In this document: in pieces, positions 26,327 to 35,849 of the stretch
Layout: each line of letters starts with the position of its first letter
How positions within the stretch are numbered: position 1 is the first letter of the stretch
NCBI GenBank assembly: GCA_011389745.1
Contig: JAABTQ010000023.1
Span: forward strand, 1 to 46,715
Direction: 5' to 3'
DNA: 46,715 nucleotides
DNA from: Desulfobacteraceae bacterium
GTDB taxonomy: Bacteria; Desulfobacterota; Desulfobacteria; Desulfobacterales; SKZT01
The notes under the pieces: generated by a model
The model's input: only the letters and a program-made list of their open reading frames with translations
Told to the model about the DNA's origin: nothing
Database searches by the model: none
Position numbers and translations under genes: made by a program

Positions 26327-28387
26327 ATGGGAAACAATACAAATAAAACGCTTCATCACCATGTTCAAATGGTCAAAGAAAAAAAACGTTCTTTTGAAAA
26401 TGCATTTCAAGGTGTTTCTAGAATGATCCTGGAAAACGGTATTAACAAAGTTGTGGTTAACGGAAAAACCACTTACGATTTTGATATTTTCAGGACAGGG
26501 AAAAAGCATCTTATCGGCATGTATGATGAAATCAACAGTTTCGTTTCCTATGTTAAGGATGCCTCTGAAGGAGGTTCTTCCAAAGAGATGGCTTTCGTTC
26601 TTGTGGGTGAGCCCGGAAACGGAAAAACTTTTTTTGTCGAATATTTATGCAATAAATACCGTCAGTTTCTTTTTAATGATGAGAACAGGAAATACACTTT
26701 CAGGTTCAAAAACATTTCAAAAATAGGAAGCTATGGAAAAATCGACATCATTGAGTCACAAACCTATGAAGATCCCATGATTCTGGCCATGAACCTTTTT
26801 GACGGCATTGATGAAAACCGTGAATATCTGGCCCGCGAGTTCGGTTTTTCCGACGGTGAGATTGAAAAGATTTACGAAGATCAGCGTCCGCTAGGAGCAT
26901 GTTCGGGTTATATCTGGAACGATATCCGGAATTTTACGGGCGGAGATATGAAGAACATGCTCGAATTTATTGAAATTGTTCCGGTACCCCTGACTGAAAG
27001 TTTAGGAACTATTACCGGCAAATACCCGGCCAAGGATAAAATAACGTCTTCGGCAGTGGATCTTCTGGGTGAGGAGTCAATTCAGCGACTGCTCCATATT
27101 ACCGATACCAACAACCCCTATCGTTTTGACCTTAGACGCGGTGCGCTGGCCAGGGTTGGAGGGGGAGGAATACATTTCAGCGATGAAATTTACAAAAACA
27201 AGAAAGACCTGGTTCAGGTCTATCTGGGAGTTATCCAGAACCGCTCCATCGAAATTGACGGATACAAATGGCCCATCGACACATTAATCATCGCCACCAG
27301 CAACAACTCCGAGTTCAGCCGATATGTATCTGAAAAAGAGGAAGCTCCCATCGTGGACCGCTGCAGGATCTGTTATATTTCCCACAACACCAATTACATA
27401 CTGCAAAAACAGCTGACCGAATATGCCATTGGAAGCGAAGCCAAGTCCACATTGACCCGCGAGTATTTGCACCAGGACCCCAATTTGAATCATGCTTCTT
27501 CAGTGGGTTTTGTGCTGACAAGACTTCCGCGTTCGGAAAAACTGACGCCCGTTGAAACCATGAAACTGGCCGCCGGAGAAGTCGCCGGAGAAAAGAGCAT
27601 TAAAACACTGGCTGAGGTTATTGATACCTTAAACCAGAACCCCGACACCACCAAACGATTCGGACAAAAAGGCCTTGGCCAGCGAAACCTGGGAAGAGCA
27701 ATCCAGCTCATGATGGAAAGTTCCGAAACCAATGAAGGAAAATGCATGTTCGCCTATGACTTTTTCAGAGCCATGGAGCGTATTATTCTTGACTATGTTG
27801 TGGATGCCAACGATCGGGCGAAATATATGGAAGATCTCAAAACCGCCAAAGAGCTTTACCGGGAACGGGTCATGACCGAAATGTTCAACGCATACATGGA
27901 TGAGCCTTTTGCCATTCGTAAGGATGTCCTGAACTACGTCAATATGATCATCGGAATCGATGCCGAAAATCTGGGTCCGGACATGATGTGGAAATACAAA
28001 GACCCCCAAACCGGCGACCTGAAAGCCATTAAAATTGATGAACGTTATATCAAGAGCGTCGAAGACCGGTTAGGCCTGAAAACCGACGAACAGCGCGAAA
28101 CGTTTCGAACTTCGATCCGCAAAATTTACGGACAGAAAATCTCGGTGAATCCGGATTATGATTTTATGGACAATCTGGAATTGGTCAAAGCAGTCACGGA
28201 TGTTCGTCTGAAATCGGACATTGCAGGTGCAGGAAGCCTGATCGGCGCGCTGGCCAACAGGACCAACGAGGAAAACCAGAAGCTATACGATAGAATGATC
28301 AGGACCATGATCGATAAGCTTCATTATTGCAATACCTGCGCACAGAAAACCATAGAATATTTCTGCACACAGGAAGATGAAAAATAA
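26327..28387 (+). CDS. prkA: PrkA-type serine protein kinase / AAA+ ATPase (first paralogue)
   Basis: A 686-residue PrkA/YeaG protein: an AAA+ domain fused to a C-terminal PrkA domain. Walker A is GEPGNGKT near residue 94; the Walker B region is GGIHFSDEIYKNKK; the sensor-like IIATSNNSEF and arginine-finger candidate IVDRCR follow. The C-terminal part includes GQRNLGRAIQLMMESSE and the LRYVNM-like LNYVNMIIGID. GGGAGAAAAT before the ATG supports the start. In Bacillus PrkA has been linked to sporulation and protease-like action, and E. coli YeaG to nitrogen-starvation survival. The equivalent of the CxxH/CxxC ligand region is degenerate here (PLGACSGYIWNDI), in contrast to the second paralogue. 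It leads the prkA-yeaH-spoVR-prkA2 cluster. Confidence 0.92.
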   Translation: MGNNTNKTLHHHVQMVKEKKRSFENAFQGVSRMILENGINKVVVNGKTTYDFDIFRTGKKHLIGMYDEINSFVSYVKDASEGGSSKEMAFVLVGEPGNGKTFFVEYLCNKYRQFLFNDENRKYTFRFKNISKIGSYGKIDIIESQTYEDPMILAMNLFDGIDENREYLAREFGFSDGEIEKIYEDQRPLGACSGYIWNDIRNFTGGDMKNMLEFIEIVPVPLTESLGTITGKYPAKDKITSSAVDLLGEESIQRLLHITDTNNPYRFDLRRGALARVGGGGIHFSDEIYKNKKDLVQVYLGVIQNRSIEIDGYKWPIDTLIIATSNNSEFSRYVSEKEEAPIVDRCRICYISHNTNYILQKQLTEYAIGSEAKSTLTREYLHQDPNLNHASSVGFVLTRLPRSEKLTPVETMKLAAGEVAGEKSIKTLAEVIDTLNQNPDTTKRFGQKGLGQRNLGRAIQLMMESSETNEGKCMFAYDFFRAMERIILDYVVDANDRAKYMEDLKTAKELYRERVMTEMFNAYMDEPFAIRKDVLNYVNMIIGIDAENLGPDMMWKYKDPQTGDLKAIKIDERYIKSVEDRLGLKTDEQRETFRTSIRKIYGQKISVNPDYDFMDNLELVKAVTDVRLKSDIAGAGSLIGALANRTNEENQKLYDRMIRTMIDKLHYCNTCAQKTIEYFCTQEDEK

Positions 28388-28397
28388 GGCTGAAAAA

Positions 28398-29783
28398 ATG
28401 AACCCTCGCTTTTTAAAAATATATAAGGCACTCAAGGCCAGGGGACTTTCAAAAGAAGAGGAAGAAAAGGTCCTGTCGGAAATTCGCCATGCGGAGTTGC
28501 ACGAAAAGTCCATAGAAAATAATGCCGACGCGGATCAGGCGGGAAGCAGGGGCCTGAAAAGTTTCTATGCTTATCATGATCTTTTTGTGCTTCAGGATAT
28601 GACACCCCCCCGGACCTATTATGCCGCTTATCTGAAATCCCTGGAGGATTTACTGGATCGGGACAAACAGCGTGAAAAAGACGGGTTTCCCCGTAAAATT
28701 CGTGTGGGACGGCTGATCAAACCCGGCAAGGGCGGACAGGACAAGGTCGTGGTCGTACCTACCACCGTTGAAGAAAAACTGCTCCACGATAACACGTTCA
28801 GTCCACCGGGCCAGGGGGACGGTACCGGAGGGCATGGTGAAGGCGAAGAAGGCGAAGTTATCGGAGAACAGCCTGTTCGAAGCGAGGAGGGTGAGGGTTC
28901 GGGGCCTGGTGAAGGCTCCGGCGGACCTCACGAGATGGAATCCAGCGCTTATGATCTGGGAAAAATCCTCACTGAGAAATTTGAACTTCCCAATTTAAAA
29001 GAGAAAGGCAAAAAACGATCTTTAACCCGGTATACCTATGATTTGACCGACCGAAATCGGGGTGTGGGACAAATACTGGACAAAAAAGCCACTTTAAAAC
29101 AGATCATTGAAACCAATATCCATTTGGGAAATATTCCTGATCTATACAATATCGATTCCACCCAATTTATCATATCTCCGAGGGATAAAATTTATCGGAT
29201 TTTATCACGTGAAAAAGATTACGAGTCTCAGGCCATGGTATTTTTTCTCCGGGATTATTCAGGATCCATGTCCGGAAAACCCACCGAAATCGTGGTGGCT
29301 CAACATGTGTTGATCTATAGTTGGATTCTTTATCAATATGAAAAGCAGGTGGAATCGAGGTTTATTCTACATGATACCGACGCCAAAGAAGTTCCGGATT
29401 TTGAAACCTACTACAGGTCCAGAGTGGCAGGTGGCACCAGAGTAGCTTCGGCCTTTCGCCTGGTCAATGAAATTGTTGAAAAGGAAAACCTTGCGGCGGA
29501 CTATAATATTTATGTTTTTCACGGTACAGACGGGGATGACTGGGATGTGGACGGCAAAGAGACCTTACCGGAAATTAAAAAAATACTCGGCTATGTCGCC
29601 CGTGCAGGAATCAGTGTTATCGGGTCACCATCTGCTTCCCTGAACAATACCGAAGTGGAACGTTATATTAACAAATCAGGCTTTTTGAAAGATTATCCCA
29701 AGCTGATCCGGATGGATGTCATGGATGTCAATGCGGATGAGCCCCGGTTAATCGATGGTATCAAAAAGTTGATTTCAGAATAA
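28398..29783 (+). CDS. YeaH/YhbH family protein (DUF444, VWA-like)
   Basis: A DUF444 protein of 461 residues. It has an acidic glycine-rich linker (about residues 135-180) and a von Willebrand A-like domain with the metal site DYSGSMSG near residue 286 plus HDTDAKEV and HGTDGDDWD downstream. The family is always linked to PrkA and is thought to act with it in stress responses. Two starts are possible: ATG 28377, inside the end of prkA with its SD only two bases away, and ATG 28398 with AAGG eight bases upstream; the latter is chosen. The gene is tightly followed by spoVR. The partner relation to PrkA is known for E. coli YeaG-YeaH; here it is inferred from order. Confidence 0.9.
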   Translation: MNPRFLKIYKALKARGLSKEEEEKVLSEIRHAELHEKSIENNADADQAGSRGLKSFYAYHDLFVLQDMTPPRTYYAAYLKSLEDLLDRDKQREKDGFPRKIRVGRLIKPGKGGQDKVVVVPTTVEEKLLHDNTFSPPGQGDGTGGHGEGEEGEVIGEQPVRSEEGEGSGPGEGSGGPHEMESSAYDLGKILTEKFELPNLKEKGKKRSLTRYTYDLTDRNRGVGQILDKKATLKQIIETNIHLGNIPDLYNIDSTQFIISPRDKIYRILSREKDYESQAMVFFLRDYSGSMSGKPTEIVVAQHVLIYSWILYQYEKQVESRFILHDTDAKEVPDFETYYRSRVAGGTRVASAFRLVNEIVEKENLAADYNIYVFHGTDGDDWDVDGKETLPEIKKILGYVARAGISVIGSPSASLNNTEVERYINKSGFLKDYPKLIRMDVMDVNADEPRLIDGIKKLISE

Positions 29784-29798
29784 CCATCGGGAAATGCC

Positions 29799-31454
29799 AT
29801 GGAACTGATCGATCAACATAGTAAAAAAATAATGGAAGGTTGCAAGAAAAGAGCCAGAGACGCCGGTTTGAGTTTCCGGGATGAAAGCCTTGAATATATT
29901 GTCACCAACAGGGATCTTCTGGAACTTTCCCCGAAGGGAATGATTCCCACCTTGTACGATTACTGGGTCCATGATGTTGAGGTATTAAAAGAAAAAGGAA
30001 AATACGAATTATATCCCGGCAATCCATATGAAACCGTGATTAACACAAGGCCGGCCATATCCTATTATAACGACAACAACCCGGATTGGCTTAATGTAAT
30101 GATTTTCTATCATGTTATCGGCCATATCGATTTTTTCCAGAACAATCTCTACTTTCAACATACCTGGGATTATGATTTTACCGGAGAGGCCTTGTCCGAT
30201 AAACGCATGATTGCAAAACTTCGCTCGGAATACGGGCGATGGGTCGATTATGTCATTGAGTTTTCCCGAAGTATAGACAACCTGGCGGGTTATTTTGATG
30301 AACTGACCAGGATTGATTATCAGCCCAAATCAACCCGCACCAAAAAACTCGATTATTATTTCGATGTCTTTCTGCAGCGGGAAAAAAAGGTCCATATCAC
30401 CGAATACATCAAAGACATTGAAAAATATAATAAATATATCAAGATATACGGCAACCTTGGTGAACAGACGTTTTTTTCGGAAATAGACCAAAAGTATCCG
30501 GAGTTTCAATCCCTTTACAATAAAAGCCTGACCAAAAAACCAGAAAAAAGACTCGACCTGATTCAGTATCTCATGGAAAACTCCGATTTTTTAAACAAGG
30601 AAGATAATAAATGGATGCAATCCGTGATGCAGGTGATCAGAAAAACCTCGATCTTTTTCCAGCCCCAGATTCGCACCAAAATTATGAATGAAGGATGGGC
30701 CAGTTACTGGCATGAGATTCTTTTTTTACAGGATGACCGGATTAGCGGTCACGAGGTGGATTTTGCCAGGGTCAATGCCTATGTAACATCTCTTCCGCGT
30801 ATGGGCATGAACCCTTATGCTCTGGGAATGCGTCTTTTTTACCACATTGAGGACTTGGGGGATAGGGGAAAGCATAGCTACACTTTTCAGAAGCTTTTAG
30901 ACGAATATGAACGGAAAAAATTTGATGCAAAACAGGCTAAAGGAAAGGATCTGGTTTTTGAGGTCCGGAAGAATTTTTCGGATTTCCTTTTCATCAACAC
31001 CTTCGTAGACCAGGATTTCATGAAAAATAACGATCTGTTTGTGGCGGGAAGGCGCCTGGACCAGCAGCGAATGGTATGGGAATATTATGTTAAAAGTCGC
31101 AAGCTTAAAGACTACAAGGAAATGTTGTTCGATTCCCTGTATCATCCGCCTCACATTGAAATTGACTCTGAAAAGGGCAAGGATCAATACCTCTACCTTG
31201 TCCATCATTTTGAAGGCAAGCCGCTAATTACCGAGTATATCCTTAACACCTTACTCGGCATTGAATATTTATGGGGTGGTCCGGTACAGCTGGAGACCAG
31301 TGAAGTGGTCTCTGTCGGTATTCCAAGGCCGGCCCGGATTTTACCCTCGTTGACACCACCACCTCAGCAGGATGAGGAATCAGCACCGGAGATCACCTGG
31401 CAGCGTGTGGTATACACCATGGAAAAACGAAAGCTTTCCAAAAAGGTAGTTTAA
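29799..31454 (+). CDS. spoVR: SpoVR family protein
   Basis: A 551-residue SpoVR/YcgB protein. Family landmarks are seen: MIFYHVIGHIDFFQNNLYF near residue 105, the histidine-rich region PQIRTKIMNEGWASYWHEI near 300, NPYALGMRLFYHIED, and VAGRRLDQQRMVWEYYVKSR. The EGWAxxxH pattern looks like a metal or nucleotide site, but no activity is established. In Bacillus SpoVR affects spore cortex formation; this organism is unlikely to sporulate, so the shared theme is stress or dormancy. The start has GGGA eight bases upstream. It starts 15 bases after yeaH and ends three bases before the second prkA, so all four form one transcription unit. Confidence 0.92.
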   Translation: MELIDQHSKKIMEGCKKRARDAGLSFRDESLEYIVTNRDLLELSPKGMIPTLYDYWVHDVEVLKEKGKYELYPGNPYETVINTRPAISYYNDNNPDWLNVMIFYHVIGHIDFFQNNLYFQHTWDYDFTGEALSDKRMIAKLRSEYGRWVDYVIEFSRSIDNLAGYFDELTRIDYQPKSTRTKKLDYYFDVFLQREKKVHITEYIKDIEKYNKYIKIYGNLGEQTFFSEIDQKYPEFQSLYNKSLTKKPEKRLDLIQYLMENSDFLNKEDNKWMQSVMQVIRKTSIFFQPQIRTKIMNEGWASYWHEILFLQDDRISGHEVDFARVNAYVTSLPRMGMNPYALGMRLFYHIEDLGDRGKHSYTFQKLLDEYERKKFDAKQAKGKDLVFEVRKNFSDFLFINTFVDQDFMKNNDLFVAGRRLDQQRMVWEYYVKSRKLKDYKEMLFDSLYHPPHIEIDSEKGKDQYLYLVHHFEGKPLITEYILNTLLGIEYLWGGPVQLETSEVVSVGIPRPARILPSLTPPPQQDEESAPEITWQRVVYTMEKRKLSKKVV

Positions 31455-31457
31455 TAT

Positions 31458-33782
31458 ATGAATCGTGTAAAGCATGCAATGGAAAATCTGGATCAGGAAG
31501 TCAGCCAGCACGAATGTGAAGTTCCTATTTCCTACAACCAGTTTCTAAAAGAAGTGGCTGAAAAGCCCATTTGGATCATCCGAAATGTCTTTCAGGTATT
31601 TCATGATATGGTCAAAGCCTATGTGGGCGAAGGATACGATGAATACCCGAACGATCCGGAATCCATCAGTTTTGTCTATTATGACTGCAGTAAGCTTCTT
31701 GTGGAAGGAGCGGACCATCCTTTTTTTGCCGACCGCGTTTTTGCCAACCGTTTTATCAGCCATGTGGAATCCTTTAAGCGCGGGGCCCAGCAAAATAAAA
31801 TTTATATATTTGACGGCCCCCATGGATGCGGCAAAAGTACTTTTTTAAACAACCTTTTGTACAAATTTGAAGAATACGCCAACACTGAGGAAGGGTCCCG
31901 CTATGAAATTCTCTGGCGGCTGGATCGAAAAATGTTCGGTGACGTTATCCCCGAATCATTATCGGATAGTCCAAATTATATGTTTGACTTTCTTGAACCG
32001 GAACAACCCGAGTTATGTGATCAGTCAAGCAAACCGGAACATTTTTATTCCCATCCTGATTCTAAAAATCCAAAATTCGATTTTTTCACGAATGGGAATT
32101 TCATCGATGTTCCATGTCCCAGTCACGATCATCCCCTTTTAATGGTACCCAAGGAATTTCGCCGCCGGTTTCTCGATGATCTTCTGGAAAATGATGAAAG
32201 CAAGTATCGGATTTTCAATGATAAGGAATTTGACTGGGTTTTTCGCGAAACACCCTGCACCATTTGTACATCCATTTACGCAGCTCTTCTCAAAAACCTG
32301 CAAAGTCCCCAAAAAGTATTCGGAATGATTTATGCGCGGCCATATCGGTTTTCCCGCCGTCTCGGTGAAGGCATCAGCGTATACAATCCCGGAGATAAAC
32401 CTATGCGCCAGGCTGTGCTGTTCAATCCCATGCTCCAGCAGCGTATCAACGCCCTTTTAAAAGACAGCAATCTGGTAAAATATATTTTTTCAAGATATGC
32501 AAAAACCAATAACGGCATTTACGCTCTCATGGACATCAAATCCCATAATACAGATCGTCTCATGGAATTGCACAACATTATCAGCGAAGGCATACACAAA
32601 GTCGAGGACACGGAAGAAAATGTCAATTCCCTCTTTTTCGCACTCATGAACCCCGAAGACAGAAAAAATGTTCAGGGGTTCCCATCATTTTCAGACCGTA
32701 TCGAATACATCAATATTCCCTATGTACTGGATCTGAGCACCGAAGTGGAAATTTATCGAAACATTTTCGGCAAACATATCGACAACAGTTTTCTTCCAAG
32801 AGTTCTTCACAACTTTGCCCGGGTGATCATCTCCAGCCGCTTGATGACCCGCTCCGACGCTTTGCTGGAATGGATTAAAAATCCTGAAAAATACCGCCAA
32901 TACTGTGATGAAAACCTTCAACTTTTAAAGATGGAAATCTATACGGGTCATATCCCCCGCTGGCTTAGCGAAGAGGATTTAAAACGCTTTACCGCAAAAC
33001 GGCGCAGAAAAATTGTCGGAGAATCAAAGTCCGAAGGAACCAAAGGATTTTCCGGGCGTGACTCCATCAAAATATTCAATGAATTTTACTCAGCTTTCGC
33101 CCGGGAAGACCGTCTGATTAATATGTCCATTTTGTGCGACTTTTTTACAAAAACCCGCGCGGATTTAAACCAGATGATCCCCACCGGGTTTATGGAGTCT
33201 TTGCTTCGCATGTATGACTACACCATATTGCAGGAAGTCAAGGAGTGTCTTTATTATTATAATGAAGAACAGATTTCCCGGGATATCCTGAATTATATGT
33301 TTGCGGTTAATTTCGAACCTGACACCACGGAAATATGCAAATACACCGGTCAAAACCTTAATATTACCGAAGCGTTTTTCAATGACATCGAACGGCGGTT
33401 TTTGGGGAAAAAAGTGCCGCCCAGTGCCCGTAAGGAATTTCGTAAGGATACTCAGAAACAGTATACCGCAAAAACCCTGACTCAGGAAATGATGATCGAA
33501 AGCAAACCTATCGAGAAAACCAGCCTGTTCGAATCACTTCACGAACGTTATGTCCACAATTTAAAAGAGAAAGTGCTCGACCCGTTTCTTGAAAATGAAA
33601 ATTTCCGGAAAGCCATCAAAGACTACGGGGAAGAAGCTTTTAAAACCTATGACCGCCGCATTCGGGAAGATGTCACCTTCCTGATGAAAAACCTTTGTAC
33701 CAAAGCACGGTACACGTCCAGAGGGGCCAAGGAAGTCTGCATTTATGTCATCGACAACGACTTGGCCAAGAGATTTACTTAA
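31458..33782 (+). CDS. second, divergent PrkA-type serine protein kinase / AAA+ ATPase
   Basis: A 774-residue protein, longer than the first PrkA by about 90 residues. Walker A is GPHGCGKST near residue 120, preceded by an unusually long N-terminal extension. After Walker A it carries CPSHDHPLLMVP near residue 220 and CTIC near 265: a CxxH...CxxC pattern that looks like a zinc site and is known from canonical PrkA sequences. The segment RKNVQGFPSFSDRIEYINIPYVLDLSTEVEIY includes the arginine-finger-like DRIE motif. The C-terminal PrkA domain is present (FNEFYSAFAREDRLINMSILCDFF). It is the last gene of the cluster. It probably acts with or against PrkA1, YeaH and SpoVR; that is inference. Confidence 0.88.
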   Translation: MNRVKHAMENLDQEVSQHECEVPISYNQFLKEVAEKPIWIIRNVFQVFHDMVKAYVGEGYDEYPNDPESISFVYYDCSKLLVEGADHPFFADRVFANRFISHVESFKRGAQQNKIYIFDGPHGCGKSTFLNNLLYKFEEYANTEEGSRYEILWRLDRKMFGDVIPESLSDSPNYMFDFLEPEQPELCDQSSKPEHFYSHPDSKNPKFDFFTNGNFIDVPCPSHDHPLLMVPKEFRRRFLDDLLENDESKYRIFNDKEFDWVFRETPCTICTSIYAALLKNLQSPQKVFGMIYARPYRFSRRLGEGISVYNPGDKPMRQAVLFNPMLQQRINALLKDSNLVKYIFSRYAKTNNGIYALMDIKSHNTDRLMELHNIISEGIHKVEDTEENVNSLFFALMNPEDRKNVQGFPSFSDRIEYINIPYVLDLSTEVEIYRNIFGKHIDNSFLPRVLHNFARVIISSRLMTRSDALLEWIKNPEKYRQYCDENLQLLKMEIYTGHIPRWLSEEDLKRFTAKRRRKIVGESKSEGTKGFSGRDSIKIFNEFYSAFAREDRLINMSILCDFFTKTRADLNQMIPTGFMESLLRMYDYTILQEVKECLYYYNEEQISRDILNYMFAVNFEPDTTEICKYTGQNLNITEAFFNDIERRFLGKKVPPSARKEFRKDTQKQYTAKTLTQEMMIESKPIEKTSLFESLHERYVHNLKEKVLDPFLENENFRKAIKDYGEEAFKTYDRRIREDVTFLMKNLCTKARYTSRGAKEVCIYVIDNDLAKRFT

Positions 33783-33889
33783 TCTGAGCCTGAATAAAAT
33801 GCCCTTTGTTCCCTCACCGGGAGGGGGCATAAGCGCTATTTATGGTTTTTTCGAATACGGGTTTCAAAGTTTGGGAGTCACCTTTTGCC

Positions 33890-33990
33890 CGTCATTCTGA
33901 GGGAGCGACTCGCAATGGATCTATGACTGAATAGAAGATATGTTTCGAAATTTTGATTGAAACCTTGGCGACCGAAGAATCTCCGGACCC
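33890..33990 (+). repeat. dispersed repeat, copy in reversed orientation
   Basis: Starts with GTCATTCTGAGGGAGCGACT and ends with TTGGCGACCGAAGAATCTCC, the reverse complement of the ends of the 9.7 and 15.0 kb copies, with an unrelated middle. It lies in the gap of about 480 bases between the second prkA and hicB. The remainder of that gap shows no gene; a short CCCTC/GAGGG hairpin near 33811-33827 could weakly terminate the prkA cluster. Confidence 0.7.
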
Positions 33991-34264
33991 TAGCTGCACT
34001 GATAACAGATCTGACCAGAAATGGCGAGAAAGACAAACCATGCCTGCAGATACGAAAGAGTTTTCGTCGGGTTTCTTGCCGACCGGTGCCAAAACGAATA
34101 GGAGGTTTGGAATCTCCGGTCAGGTTTTTTTACTGTTTTTTTCAGGCTGCATGAGTATGTAAGAATGTTTAATTTGCCTGGCAAAGGAAAATTTGTAATA
34201 ATATATAGAGTCATATTACAACTGGTTAGCTGATGAAAAATGAAGAAAAAATAGAGGATTAAAA

Positions 34265-34456
34265 ATGAACACCAAACTGACAATGATTTATTGGAAATCC
34301 GATAAATTTTGGCTCGGTAAACTCCTTGAGCATCCAGAAATAATGACTCAAGGGGAAACCATTGAAGAATTAGAAGAAAACCTCAAAGATGCATACCTGC
34401 TAATGGCACTTGATGAGGTGCCCGATAAATATGAAACTAAAGAAATTTCCTTATGA
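34265..34456 (+). CDS. hicB: HicB-like antitoxin, short form
   Basis: A 63-residue protein with the partial RNase H-like fold of HicB: KSDKFWLGKLLEHPEIMTQGETIEELEENLKDAYLLMALDE. The pattern of W-x-G-x-L, P-x-x-x-TxGxTxxEA-like and LxDA matches HicB antitoxins that neutralise the HicA mRNA interferase. The protein ends right after this domain, without the C-terminal DNA-binding domain of longer HicB proteins, so autorepression would need another means. GAGGATTAAAA upstream supports the start. Its stop overlaps the start of hicA by four bases (ATGA), giving coupled translation in antitoxin-first order. Confidence 0.85.
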   Translation: MNTKLTMIYWKSDKFWLGKLLEHPEIMTQGETIEELEENLKDAYLLMALDEVPDKYETKEISL

Positions 34457-34632
34457 AACGGAAAAAGTTTATAAGGCAACTTGAGAAAGAAGGTTGTGTA
34501 CTTTTGAGACACGGTTCTCGTCATGATCTATACCAAAATCCAACCACTGGAAAAAAGCAACCGATTCCGAGGCACACTGAAATTGATGATCAGTTAGTTA
34601 AGCACATTAGAAAATATTTGGGTTTAAAATAG
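34453..34632 (+). CDS. hicA: HicA toxin (mRNA interferase)
   Basis: A 59-residue protein translated from the ATG that overlaps the hicB stop. The sequence MKRKKFIRQLEKEGCVLLRH followed by GSRHDLYQNPTTGKKQPIPRH and EIDDQLVKHIRKYLGL matches HicA over its whole length: a double-stranded-RNA-binding-like fold with the catalytic His in the GxxHDLY motif, and the PIPRHxEID stretch that is strongly conserved. HicA cleaves mRNA when free of HicB. Both genes look intact, in contrast to the broken TIR gene just downstream. Pairs of this kind are common on mobile or accessory segments. Confidence 0.88.
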   Translation: MKRKKFIRQLEKEGCVLLRHGSRHDLYQNPTTGKKQPIPRHTEIDDQLVKHIRKYLGLK

Positions 34633-34842
34633 GCGAATATTCTGAGACTCTTATCCAATCCGCATAAGACGACAATCGAATAGGGCCGAGGCGGTACGAT
34701 GAACCAGTCAAATACAATGGCTTGGCGCGTTAATGGGAGGATTTCCAGATATGCCTTATAGGGGGCAGAAACAAACAACTCCGCATTTTATACGGATACA
34801 TCTAATTTATTGTTGGTTTGCATTGTAATGGAGAAAAAGTAA

Positions 34843-35751
34843 ATGGCGAATCCCAATGTAATTATTAGCTACAGCCACAAAGATAAACGTTACAAGGAGG
34901 ATCTCCTCCGGCACCTAAGAATCCTTGAGAAACAGGGCGTTGCGTCCTTCTGGGATACGAGCCTTATACCTGCAGGAGCTGATTGGTCACAGGAAATCAA
35001 GAAACTGTGGAAACAACGAATGTGGCAATCCTTCTGATATCACCCGATTTCTTAGCATCTGACTGCGTCATTCAGCAAGAGTTGCCACTATTATTCAAGC
35101 GAGCGAAAGAACATAACACGGTAGTTCTTTCCATTTTGGTTCGGCCTACTTCCTGGACATCTATACCTGAATTGGCGCAATTTCAATTCCTGAACGATGT
35201 CACACGTCCGTTGTCCACATCGGAAAAACGTGACGAGAGATGGCCCAGATCGCAAACAAGCTGGCCAAGTTGTTGATTGCGGTTTCCGAGAGACAGCTGG
35301 GCGGACCATCCGGCAAAACACTATATGGGACCAGCGCGAAGAGGATTAGCAGACCTCCGGCAAATTCTTTGGTGTTCCTGTCCCACTGCAGCCAAGACGG
35401 CGATTTCGCAGAACTCACCAAGTTCCGTCTCGAACGAGCCGGGTTTGATGCATGGATCGACAACGACCGTCTGGAACCCGGAGTTGACTGGCGACAAGAA
35501 ATTGATGAATCCATTAAGAATAGCCTTGTGCTCATCGCTATAATGTCCCCGGAAGCTCGGGAATCTGAATATGTTACAATATGAATGGGCCTTCGATTAG
35601 GGAGGCGCAAAGCCCGTTGTTCACATCACAATACATTGACTTCACGAGTCGGCGGGCCAGACCGTGGGATCAATTCATCAGAGCTTTAAGAGACATCCGG
35701 GAACGCAGCCAACAATTCACCAATGAGAAAGTAAAAGGTCCCGCCGCATAG
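34843..35751 (+). pseudogene. decayed tandem TIR-domain protein
   Basis: Three overlapping frames together spell one protein. First TIR domain: NPNVIISYSHKDKRYKEDLL then SLIPAGADWSQEIK, a one-base loss near 35000 and TNVAILLISPDFLASDCVIQ with QEL. After a second frameshift near 35230, a second TIR domain begins: NSLVFLSHCSQDGDFAELTK, DAWIDNDRLEPGVDWRQEID, ESIKNSLVLIAIMSPEARES. A third shift near 35578, an in-frame TAG (EWAFD-stop), and another shift precede the tail DFTSRRARPWDQFIRALRDI. Bacterial TIR proteins often degrade NAD in phage defence or act as signalling adaptors. The repeated lesions rule out a functional product unless the assembly is error-rich. It lies just downstream of hicBA. 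Confidence 0.85.
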
Positions 35752-35849
35752 TTCAACCGTTCAACTATAATTATCCAAACCTGTAATGTTTAGGGTCCGA
35801 TTTCTCAAGGATACCTTTTCAATTCGAAACTTGTTTAATCTGAAAATTT

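Noticed and set aside
33953-34283. Several overlapping short frames between the second prkA and hicB
   Set aside because: They partly lie on the dispersed repeat and contradict one another; none has a ribosome binding site.
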